Assembly: GCF_965638725.1 (NCBI RefSeq)
Contig: NC_134950.1
Coordinates: 28,582,932-28,646,931, forward strand
From: Aptenodytes patagonicus
Lineage: Eukaryota > Chordata > Aves > Sphenisciformes > Spheniscidae
DNA: 64,000 bases
Reading direction: 5' to 3'
Part shown: piece by piece, positions 26,156-38,200 of the stretch
Position numbering within the stretch: the stretch's first letter is position 1
Layout: each line of letters opens with the position of its first letter
The notes under the pieces: generated by a model
Told to the model about the DNA's origin: nothing
Seen by the model: only the letters and a program-made list of their open reading frames with translations
Databases searched by the model: none
Made by a program: the position numbers and the translations under genes

Positions 26156-26237
26156 ATGACGGCGGAGACCCACCTGCAGGGCGTGGAGATCTCGGCCGCC
26201 CAGTTCTTCGAGATCTGGCACCACTACGACTCCGACG
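26156..26237 (+). CDS. CALB1: CALB1 coding exon 1 (residues 1-27 plus one base)
   Basis: Starts MTAETHLQG and ends within EF-hand loop 1 at ...YDSD plus the first base of the Gly28 codon (phase 1). The donor is GTGACT, a weaker form of the consensus. Confidence 0.97.
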
Positions 26238-29200
26238 GTGACTCCTTTCCGCCCGGGGCGGCGGGAGCGCGGGGGGCGGAGGGGGGCAGGTCCGCGGGAG
26301 GCTGGGGGGGACCCCACCGCTCCCCGCCCGAAAGCAGCCCCGGTCCCGGCCCCGCTCGCCGCCCCGCAGCCTCGGGGCGCAGCCCCGGAGCAGTCAGTGG
26401 CAGGGGTCGGTGCCGGGCGGGGCGAGCAGGGAGCCGCTCCGCCGGGAGGGAGCACACGGGTCGGAGACGTCCCTGCCAGCGCTGAAGAGCGGAGAGAGTT
26501 TGGAGGGAGCGGAGAGAGTTTGGAGGGAGCGGTGACCGCAACCGTAACTCTTTCTGTTGTAGGCAATGGGTACATGGATGGGAAGGAGCTACAGAACTTC
26601 ATCCAGGAGCTGCAGCAGGCGCGGACGAAGGCAGGCTTGGTAGGTTAATGTTTTGCCCCACTTTTCCGCCTTCTCCGGGAAAGAAGAGTTTTCCTGAGTG
26701 CCCTGGTTCCTTCTGTTCTCTGTTGCCGCCACACGGTTCATGCACTTGCCTCACCAGGCAAAGGGAAGTAGCTCAGTTAGAAATCAGCAGGTTGCAAATG
26801 AAATAAATCGTCTGCTTTGCAAAGGCGAAGCCAGGGTCCACCTCCCTGGAGAGCAGGTCCCGCTCACATCTTGCCAGGCTACGAGCTGATACTTCTGACA
26901 GTGCTTAAAAAGAAAAGTCAAGAAATGCACGGACACTATCCTGTTGTAATGGATGGGACCTTATCCCATTGCAATTAATCTTAACTGATCCAGATATGTA
27001 CTGATACTAAAAAGAAAAAAAAAAAAAACAAACAAAAAACATCACTTCAAGCTAGTTGGACTCTATTTTAATTTCATACCTAATGGGCAGTATGGGCTGA
27101 AATGCATTTCTGCCCCTTGGTGGTCAGTAGATAGATCTGCAGATGACTGCTAACCACTTTTTGCCCTTCACCGGTGTTATACACCAGGAGTATGAGTACC
27201 AAATCCTGGTAGTTTAAATTGTTCAGAGGGACAGCAAAGTTTTTGACAATATTGTCAAAACAATTATGTGTATGAGTTATTAAAGCACTAATTATAAATT
27301 TCCTCCAAACTATACCCATGTGGGCAAAAACCAGAGAGAGAAAGAAAGAAAGGAAGGAAAAAAGAAAGAAATAAATTAAAGATTCCATGTCAAGATTTGA
27401 ATTAAAATAGAAGTGAACCTTTTTAACAAATAAATTGCCTTTAAAATAATCAGTTTCTAAAACAGGCCACTTAGCATCAGACTCAAATATATAACCTAAT
27501 TAAGTCTATTTAAATCAGTCTATGCTAAAAGACTTCTGAAGTAACAGAAAATAAAATTATAATTTAACTGGATGGCATGTGTGCATGGGGGGAAATAGAT
27601 TACTACTTCATATAAGAATACCTCCAAATTGAGCAATAGCTTTTCAATAATTAGCTCTGCTTTAAAAGTTGCTGTATAATTTAGAAGTCAATGAAAAGAA
27701 TTAATATGTATCTTAATTTATTTTGTGGAACATTGTATCTTCTTATTAATTGTATGAGTGTAAACTTCATGCATCTGAAAATCTGTGTCCCAGCAATGCC
27801 TCTAATGTTACTGCGGTCTTGGTACCAGTTAATTCTTCTCATAGCTGTTGATGTAGGCACTCGTTTTCATGAGTGTAAGTAAGTTTAAACTAAAATGAAA
27901 AACCCAATCAACTCAAAAAAAACCCAAACACCAGAAAATTGGGAAAGGAATGTGTTTTTTAGAGGGAAAAAGTCTAATTATTTTTTTACAGAAAAGATTA
28001 AACACAACCTTTCAAGTATTGCAACAGATCAAATCTCTCATATATTGAAGTGCAGGAAACTTAAGTATGTCCATTAGAAAGAAGATATTAAAGCCTGTGT
28101 GTATTTAGTATGAATGGCATTCTTAGTAGGAATGCTGATATATTATTCAGTAGTTAAAAAATTAATTAGAAGCTCAAGGAAAAAAATATTTATCATTTTA
28201 AGACCAGATTCTTTTCTCTCTCAAAGCAAGTGTGCATCTCTTCTTAAAAACAGAGCCTGCTCAAAGTAACACAGAAAAGCCTTGCAGGATTATTCTTACC
28301 TGCTACAAATTTCATAATTTATGTTTTTTTTAAAAATAACCTCTGCCTGTATCTCACACTATATTTTAAAAATGCTCAGGTGTTTAAGTAAGTTTTCCTT
28401 TCCCATTTCTCTGATTCAAACCTGTCTTTGGAGTGTTCTGCTGAAAAGAGCAATCTACAGTGGCAACATCAAATTCAGTACTTGATCCGTTGGCTCTGCC
28501 TTTGGTAGATGTTACCTTCATCCCTGAAGTCTTTTTCTGGAGTATGGATGTATGTCATCTTAGGTTTCAAATCTAAGCTGATTCTTGGATTTGAAGGCTC
28601 ATTTGCCAAACAAGCATCTCATTAGTTCGTGTCTTGTCTCACGGGATACTAATTCAGTAGCTTTGAATTTCTATTCTTTTGCTAGAAGGGACACATTGAG
28701 AAACTAGTGTAGGTTATATGTCATTTCCTCGGCTGTCCTTCTTTTAACACCCCAAAGCTTCTTTGTCATCATTAACTTCTGCATTTCAGGTCACTCTCCT
28801 GCTCACTATTTTTGAAATATTCAATTATGCATTCTTCATAGCTGGATTTTACATCAGTCATGCCATATGCATTGAAGAATCACATTGATTCTGTCATCGA
28901 ATAGGATGGTTTAATATTTCCCAATATTCTTCCCAACTACAGAACTGTTCTAATTATGTTCTAATTCTAATCCTTTTATTAACCCACTCAGTAAGCCCAT
29001 ACTTTCACAGTTGCTTTCTCTCAGATGGAGCAGTAGCACACAGCCTGATTCATGCCAGCCCCAAAGGGTGGATGTGTACTTGGAGGTTTTAGGGCTTGGG
29101 CTTTTCTTTGGTAACACTATGTCTTTTTGCTTCATGCATTATGGTAAATAGTGAATTGATCTGATATACTTTCAGACATGTTGAAAGAACTGCCTCTTTT

Positions 29201-32200
29201 TTAAAGATAAAAGCTATATAAGTATATAAGCATAGCTTCCATTTATTGTGCCCCACATTTAAGCGATACCTTCTCTATTTAGATATGCCAATTGCCAAAA
29301 GAAACTGTGGAGTGTAAGTGACTAACTCAGAGGTTCATAAAGGGTCAATAGGTGGATCTCGGCCAAGCTATTCCACATCTGTTTCTCACTTTCTCTGTGT
29401 ATATAGATAATGACAATATTTCTCCACAGAAATATGTGATTTAATAGATATTTATGAATACAGTCATGTAAGTGTTTCTGTAGTGCCATCTATCCTTACA
29501 TTTTCAAATTGTATCAAAAAAGCTATTTTTTTTCTACACCTCCACTTTGTTGGATAAGTGTCTCAAGTTTTAAAAAGGGAGACAGAGGTGTGAAGAGCTA
29601 GTTTCTTAATTTCAACCATTGAGCACTGCGAAGGGCTAGTTTCTTAATTTCAACCATTGAGCACTGCATCTGTTTCAAGTTTAGGACAAGACTTGGTTAA
29701 ATTTAGGCAAGTTTTTTTGACTGAAAACATTTATTTGAATAACATAACTTGAATAACTCATCAAGCAGCTCAAGAGCAGGTGAAGTGAACAACAACAATA
29801 AAAAAACCCCTTTTTGAATAACATACTAGAGGACGAGCATGCTGTTTTGTTTAACCTGTAATTGGCTGTGCCTCCTTCAATGGCTGGACACTGTCTGACA
29901 CCGCGGAGCTGCTACTAGAAAGATTAGTAAAATATTTAACCAGGACTAATTAAAATCCAGGTGTCTAAATTCTCTGGTCTATCTGCTAAGCAAACTTGTC
30001 CCCACTTTGGGATCATTAGATGAAAGGTGACATTGAAGTGCATTGTATTAATAACCACACCTCTAATTAAAGCCATGGCAAATTACTAACCTGCCATAGA
30101 TGACTTTGACAGAAATAGGATACTAGGCCATGATTGTATCAGCTACAAGGAACTGACATTTTAGTTAGCTTCGGTAGTTGAAATTTGGGACAAACTACAA
30201 TGGACTTTGTACAGCTGAGATTTCCTGTGTCTCCAGTGAGAGAATCACTTAGGTCCTATATAATCAGATCTGTAGCAACTAAACCTTTAATTTACAGAGA
30301 CTGCTGTATCTTCATCTATGACTATAGAATTGTCCATTATTTTAATATAACTGTAGTCCTGATTCTTGCTGCATTGTTTTACTAGCTCACACCTAAAAGA
30401 AATACAAAGAAAGTTAAAAGTTTAATCAGTATTGAAGGTTGATGGCAGCTCATATCAAAGCAAGGCAAGTCAAGTTGAAGCGTGAAAGCAAATATTTAGA
30501 TATTCACCCCAAGGCTGGCACCTTTTCTGTAGCCTAGAGTGAGGAGTCTTTAGAGAACAGATGTATAGCAGGGACCATGATTGATATGAAGAACAATTAT
30601 GCTGGCTTTACTCTGTCGGATTTAAGGTACTGCTCAAAGTTTTCTCCCTCCTAAATCTGCTTCTCTACATTTCAGGAGTGACATTTTGACTCTGTTATTA
30701 TGATAACCAACTACTAAACAGTGAAAAATATCATCTCATGATGAGTTCTTTTAGGGCTAAAATAGCATCCATTGTTCAGGAAAAATCAACTCAAAGACGT
30801 AGAAAGGCTATTTTGGTGTTCAGATGTATTATACTGAAATGTTCCTTATTTTTAAAGATTTTGCACTGCCTTCAAGTTACTAATTTAACAATGAAAACTG
30901 AGAAAATTGACTAATAATTGCCTATGAACTTCACTGCCATCCTCTTAAACAAAGGAGCTTATATAAAGCTGTGATCTTCCAACACATCTGTCTTCATAAT
31001 TTTTTTCATTCTGTAAACTAAAATAGGAGTTCTAAGTATTTAGATGCCAATCATTCACACTGACTATAATATAATTCCTTAGGAAGTAAAATTTATCACA
31101 ATGACATTATTCATGATAAAAAAATACTCAATTCCATTTAAACTTGAGGAATCTAGCTGCAGTAAGTGCAAGTACTTCATTAAATGTAGTATATTATTTG
31201 GCAACTAATAGAATATTCAAGTAAGTTTACATATGTTTCTCTGTATCTTAAAGTAATGATTCTCTCATTGTAACTTTGTAGGATTTAACACCTGAAATGA
31301 AAGCTTTTGTGGACCAATATGGGAAGACTACTGATGGAAAAATAGGAATAGTTGAGGTAAGATGGTTATTTTATAAAAAAGGACTGACATGTTTACTTGT
31401 AGAAAATACATTGAGCACAGAACAATGTGAGCGTAATATGTAAATATTTTGGATTTTTAGTTACACAGAAAATTTATTCCTCTGTCTTAAGATCTTTAGT
31501 ATTTTTTTCACTAATTAAATTTTTTCCTTAACAAAAAGTAAGGTATTCCTCACCCCTCTCCAGACATTTCACTACACTTCATTTAACTTTGCATGCTTTA
31601 TTCAGTACAAATAAGCATCAACAGCAATTTATGCTCTGCTCCTGCAAAGCAGATAAGAGCTCTGTTTTAGAAATTTAAATTGTGAAAGGTAACATGTTTT
31701 ATTTCTACCTATGATTTTGAACTAATGCTCTGTCACCACTCCTATAGTGGGGATAACACACAAGTGAACGCAATTGGACAATCACTGTATGTAGTCTATT
31801 CTAAAAAAATACAAATATGGTAAAAGAGCACATTAATCATGTTAAATTTAAACAAAATTTTAATAGTAGTTGTGATCCAGGTTGTGAAAAATCAGGATTT
31901 CTTATGAATTCCTTTTTTGAACTTTAACAGAATTTCAGGCAGAAAATTCCCCTATTCCTTACTACCACTTTCTAAAGAGGGCAAAGATAACCAACCCCTT
32001 CTACACATACAGCTGCTCAAAAATTGTATAATCTAGACAACTTGCTAGGAAGGGGGGAACTATTGTGTTTTCTCTTGCTTTCACTGTTCAGTGCTGCAAG
32101 TCAAAAAGGAGGGTTCGCTGGGTTACAGCTTGAGAAGTCACTTTTTCAAGCCTAAATCTACGACTCATTTATGTCACTCTGAGTGCAGTGAGACTGCGGG

Positions 32201-35200
32201 TTTATTATTAAATGCTATTATATATTTTTTCTGATAATAAGAAAAAGCTGGAAATAAGCCAGGTCTGCAAAATTTCTACAGTGACCAACTTTGGGTCAGT
32301 AGCTAATTTTAAAATAGAGGACTGAATAGAATCAATAAAAAGTATCACTGCTGATATAATAGATCATTTCAGGGTATCTTTTCTCCTCTGTCGTGTCTGA
32401 ATTGCATATACTTGTTTAAATGCATATGTAATTATCACTAAACTACCATGGAAATATGAACAGTTTGTTTCACTTGCAGCTATAACTGATTTTAAAAAAT
32501 GCCTCTTTTGACAATACTTAGCATTGATCAAATAGTTCTGCATCTAAAAAGAACTACTATTTATTTGGACTAACAAATTGTTTGAGTTTGGACTAACAAA
32601 TGTTTATTCATTTGGTATTGAAGAATCCTATTTAATTTAGTATTTTTCAATATGTGTAATAGTAAGCATTGCATGCAAGAAGAACGTGTAGACAGTGCCT
32701 GAAAAAGACTGTGTTTCTTCGCTTAGGAAAGATAACTGGAAGTTTTACCTTTCAAATCCTATTTCTGATTCTGCTATTGACTTAATGGGCAAAGGTGAAC
32801 AAATCCGATAGGGCCTGATATGGTGCGGTGCTCACCACCCCCGGTGAAGTGTCAAGCATGCTCAGCATCCACGGAAGCCATTGAATAGTGACAGTACTCA
32901 GTTCAGTGACTGAAGGGACTTTCTCCCTTAATATAGCAGTTTCCTAACCCAATAGCTATATTTTATTTCACTTACATCAGCATGAAGCTTGATTTGGAAA
33001 GTGCTGATGGGACTCAGATGAAATGTGTTGTACGTGCAGAGCAGTATTATATTAAAGTTGGTATTTGGACTTGATTCTCCTTCCTTATAAATAAAAATGT
33101 GCAGTAATTCCAGATTGCTCTAATTTACATAGTACATCAAATAGTTTTTTCTGAAAAAGTGTATTTATGTTGTTTAAAAAGAAATTATGTAAACCCATTC
33201 AGATTCCCAGCCATCATAATGAATACCCCAGCATCTGACGGAAAATGTCCTAGCAAATGAGGAGTTTTCAGGAAAGGCCTGTTGACTGAGATAAAGAGGC
33301 CTGGGTGGCTTCACAGAGGAAGGAGTGGATTTTCAGCTCAGATTAAGTGTCAATTCTGTCTTTGCAAACACACTGCAGTTAGTTCACTAGCTTTTATCCA
33401 GTGCCCTCCAGCTAAAGTCAGGGTCTGACCTGTCCACTTGCTTGTCTTGTGTAAGGGACCTTTCTTTCACCTTTTGTACTCATTCAGACCAACACTTTCA
33501 CTAAAATGTGGATGTGAAACCCAAGGTTTTGAAACTCAGGACTGTGGTAATTCCACATTCAAATTATCTGAAGCTTACTGCTGCTGTAAAAATAAGTACT
33601 TATTAGCCTAAAATATTCTTTGTACTCCCATTCTCTATTATAGGATTTTAAAAAGCAAATTCACTGTATAAGGTGAAAGGAATTTTAAATAGCATTACAT
33701 ATCAACAGAATTTACTTAGAGAATGATTTCTAGAAAATAGTTCTGATATTGTTTTAAGTAATGAGAGTATTTTTTCTGCTAGGTAACCTATAAAGACGTA
33801 CCCCAGCCTGCAGGTGAGCAGAGAGGAGTCAAGCCAGTCTCAGACTTTGTGGTTGTCCTCTATTGCTCACGATGCAGAAATAGCTGACATTCTTCATAAA
33901 AGCAGCAGAGCTCACAGAAACGCTCACTAAACTGCTATTGCTGCCATACACGAACTTGTAGTGATCTACACTCTTATTCAAAAAAGCTCATGGAGTTCCC
34001 CTCTGCTTATCCTCACAAAGAAGTCATCATGAGAAATATCACCAGGTTTCCATCTTTCCTCTCTGTAGTGGTATAACTGAGACTGGGAAGTCGAGCCAGT
34101 TTCCACATGCTCTCCTCATCCCTTGGTAATGCAGAGTTTTCCACAAAAAGCATTTTAATGCTATTTGATACATGAGCTTGCAGAACTGGACTTCCCTTTA
34201 GCTATATTGTTTCTATTACAAAAACACGAAAGACTTCTTTTTTGGCAGAAGCCTGAGCTAATGCTGGATATTGAGCTACTACATCTTTGTAATGTAAAAT
34301 CCTGTGCTTTCCCGAGACTTAACAAAGGATGAGAGGTATAGCTTAAAAGAAGGTAATTTTCTTCCAGAGGTAATATATTCTGTACCTCAAATACAGTTTG
34401 GTAGTGCTAGTAAGCTGTTAATGATTCTTTGGAAAGTTACTATTTTACATTTATCCTTGCACCTTGTACTATTTTACAGTGCCCTTGCAAAATTCACTAG
34501 AGTTAGCTATAGAGGTCCCATGAATGACATCTTATTTATAATTTCCACACATGTAAACCCTTCCTCATTGACATAATCAGTCCCTTCCCCCAAACTCTGC
34601 TTATTATTATAACCAGTTCTTCCATCCAACGTTTGTTGTTGAGTAGAAATGTTGATTTACTCTAAAAATCAAAGCTCCTCCTGCCATGGGAGAAATAAAG
34701 AAATTTTTCCATAAATCAGTACTAAGTTACACACATTTAGCTATTGCATACATATGAACATGTACTCACCCACACGTGTATATGCTATTTATAATGGAGT
34801 AGGTTTCAAAAGCTGCTGACAAACACACATTGTTTAAGTTGATTGGGTTTGGTGTTCAGCCATTTAGCAAAAGCACTCAGAACACTCTGATGGGCCTGAT
34901 AGTCTGTCATCAGCTGCTCCATTTCTGTAAGGAGAGTGCTCTGATGTGTCTTTTCAGTTGTACCAACACTTAAAGAATATAACTGATTCCTTGCACAGAT
35001 AATTTTAGAGAAACGAGGGATCTGTCTCCATACCCTTGTTGTGCCTATAGGGTGAGAGGGAGAGCTGAACTCACCTACGGTGCTGCTGGAACCCAATAAA
35101 AAAGCTTGAGCGATTAGGCAAGAGCACTGAAATAGACAGAATGAGGGATTTGAGGGTGTGAAATGAATGCAGAAAAACAAAAATTTGAATCAAAATTTTA

Positions 35201-38200
35201 AGATGGGGCTCCAGGAAGTCTGCAGATGTCATTTTTCATAAAAGAATGCAGCTAAGAAATCTGTCTTTCTCCATTTTCTCTTCCTAGTAAGCACAGCTGG
35301 TCTATTCTTCAAGTAAAAGGTTTTCTTTAATCAAAACACATTTCATACATTTTGAGGACAGAAAAAAATATTGGGCTTTTGTTAAAAACAAATCATGATT
35401 TTACATTAAATTATGCAGCATACTCTCCATCTTCTACATTTGTCACTTGCCAAAATTGAGTTATAGTAAATGAACATTTTCAATAATCAGTACAATAATG
35501 TCTGATTTTAAAAAAGCCTTTTGTAGAGCAGAGGCATTGGAAGATCCACCCCTGATTTTGCAGGGCTAAAAGCCCTTTTGATTTCTTTCGGGTATTTATA
35601 GCTCTTCTTGAACACAACTCTGTGCCTGACAAATGATCACCGGTTGCCATCCCCTTACCCTCCCCACTTTCTTTTTTTCTCCTGGCTCTTCCATATATTT
35701 TTCTGTTTGCCTTACACGTGTTCTTCATGTCAGTGTTCCTCTCTCCTCTTCCTCGGTATCTGTGAGTAGTCCATTTTCCTCACTTTCTTAATTCATGGTC
35801 CTTCACACTTATCCTCTAAACATCCTTGCGTTATGCTTTCCCTTCCTGCCGATTCCAAGGTTTTCACCACAGACCCTAACTCTGCATGGGTGAATTTTTT
35901 TCCCCCTCTTTCCCCAGCTACCCCTTCAGTAAAGTGCTGTCTCACTCCCTTCTCTCAGACCTCAGTTCTGTTTGACCTTGATGAATATGGCAAAGCTGCA
36001 AGCCAGAAGCCTTTCAGAGGCATCTTCGAAACATTTCAGTGAACAGGATGAAGCTTCCTATGGGGCCACAATAGGGCAGTATAAGTGCAAAGAATTTCAT
36101 ACTCTTTTAAAAAGTTTCATGCTCTTTTACAGGCTCAGCTGGCCTAATGAAGAATCAAAATTTAATCTTTCTAAAATTCTGTTATAGCTTGCTCAGATAT
36201 TACCGACAGAAGAGAATTTCCTGTTGTTCTTCAGGTGCCAGCAGCTAAAGTCAAGTGAAGACTTCATGCAGGTACAGTATGAAAAGTTGCCTTTTGTAAA
36301 ATCATCCAAGACCCACTTGCTATAAATATATCATTAAAGCATTCACATTCTGATTGCAGACATGGAGAAAATATGACAGCGACCACAGTGGCTTCATTGA
36401 TTCTGAGGAACTTAAGGTAAACCAATACCCATGAGTATGCACGACATGAGAACAGGCGTTGGATTACAGCCTGTGCTGCTATCTGTTTCTTCAGATACCC
36501 ACCCATGCATGTTTTTGCATTTCAAACATGACCGAAAAGCAATATGATTAGCTGATGTTTTTATCGCCAGTAAATTATTTAAAGTGAAACTCTAATCTGA
36601 TCAATGTTTTTTAAAGCGTGTTTTAATTCAGATCAATGTTTGTCTCAAGTGACTCAAAGTAGCAGGTATTCTAGCTTAGAAGTAAGAAAGATTAAGAAAG
36701 CAAGATAGGCCTCTGAAAGCTATATTGTTCTTCATTTGGTATATTAAGGAGGAGGGCTGTTTTGTTGTTTTTCTTCCTAAGGGCATCACTACCATTAATC
36801 ACTATGCTGCTGGACAGATCATGCTCTCTCAAGTATCGTGTAACCCTACAGTTTCCACTGTAGTACTGTTAGGCTAACACAACTGGAATTGTGTTGCCCC
36901 TGCTGGGTTAACCTGGTGGGATTTTGGTATCAGCTTTAATATGCAAAAATAAGAGCAGAATTGAGATTATTCCATTAGCCATCTCAGCCTTGCAGAGTTA
37001 ACAAACCTTAAAACTAGAGTCATAAAACTAACAGAAATTTGTAGATGCTGAATCACAGTGTCACAGAATCACAGAGTGGTTGGCAGGGACCTCTAGAGGT
37101 CATCTGGTCCAACCCCCTGCTCAAGCAGGGCCACCTACAGCCAGTTGCCCAGGACCATGTCCAGATGGCTTCTGAATACCTCCAAGGATGAAGACTCTAC
37201 AACTTTTCTGGGCAGCCTGTGCCCGTGCTCAGTCACTCTCACAGTGAAAAAGTATTTCCTGATATTCAGAGGGAACCTCCTGTGTTTCAGGTTGTGCCCA
37301 TTACCTCTGGTCCTGTCACTGGGCACCAGCCTGGCTCTGTCCTCTTTCCACCCTCCCTTGAAGTATTTATATACATTGATGAGGTCCCCCCAAGCCTTCT
37401 CTTCTCCAGGCTGAACAGTCCCAGCTCTCTCAGCCCTTCCTCATAGGAGAGATGCTCATACACAGCAGACTCTGAGTAGAAACGTGCCATTTTCCACAGT
37501 TCAATTGCACTTGATACATTACTTTAGCTTTAAATTCAGAGGAGTCAAAACAGTTCATAGCAAGAGAAAGACCTAGTAGTGTTTATCTGTCTAATTTGGA
37601 CTATTTTGCCCATATGTTGTATTCTAAAGAAGAACCACATAAGCTTTATTGTCTAAAGCACCAGGAGATCAAAACGTCTGAAATCCTTATAGCTCTTCTG
37701 TTCAGAAGAGGAATCCACATCAGACAATTCTCATCTTTTTTCCTTTTCCCTTCCTCTTTGAGTTCGGTATCTGTGTGACGTTTGCCGAGGATCCTACCTC
37801 AAGGTAACCCTCAGGCAGATGAGCCCATTCTTCTGCTGGCTGGTTGCAGCACATTGGTGTACCTAAAGTTGGTAGGATCAGGAAGAGGCCACGCATGTAG
37901 CAGTTGAGAACTCTTAGCTGTTAGACAATGCCTTAAGGACTGTTGCCGGCTGCTGTAATTTAAAATAGACTTAAAAAGGCAGGGCTGATTGAGGACCAGC
38001 TGAAGAGTGAAGACATTTTAACTGGATTCCTAATGGTCCCATCTTTCTTGTGCTGCAAGTTCTTGTCCACCTCAGAGAAACAGGCCATTTTAACATGTTG
38101 AAAATAAGACATAAATCATAGAATCATTAAGGTTGTAAAAGACCTCTAAGATCATCAAGTCCAACCGTCAACCCAACACCACCATGCCCACTAAACCATG

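Larger units (their letters stand above)
25790..26480 (+). promoter_or_regulatory. CALB1: CpG island over the CALB1 promoter, exon 1 and intron 1
   Basis: Base composition changes abruptly near 25.79 kb to very GC- and CpG-rich sequence and falls back after about 26.48 kb. The island contains a GC box (GGGCGGGG, 25913-25920), the TATA-like box, the 5' UTR and exon 1. Long reading frames on both strands here are by-products of the high GC content. Confidence 0.85.
26640..31281 (+). other. CALB1: CALB1 intron 2 (4.6 kb)
   Basis: No dispersed repeat recognised. It contains an A-rich run near 27011-27050, a GA-rich purine tract (about 27339-27380), a perfect 20-bp palindrome (27241-27260) and a 38-bp tandem duplication (29592-29667). 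The rest is AT-rich and unremarkable. Confidence 0.8.

Noticed and set aside
25811..26485. 224-codon plus-strand frame through the CALB1 leader, exon 1 and intron 1
   Set aside because: Only residues from the ATG at 26156 to 26237 match calbindin; the rest is GC-rich leader and intron read through a splice donor.
25805..26602. 265-codon minus-strand frame over the CALB1 promoter and exon 1
   Set aside because: It is Ala/Pro/Gly/Arg-rich low-complexity translation of a CpG island, crosses the real exon 1 and lacks any domain; open frames are expected at this GC content.
34806..35180. 124-codon minus-strand frame in CALB1 intron 3
   Set aside because: No domain, no repeat match recognised, antisense in an intron; length is compatible with chance.
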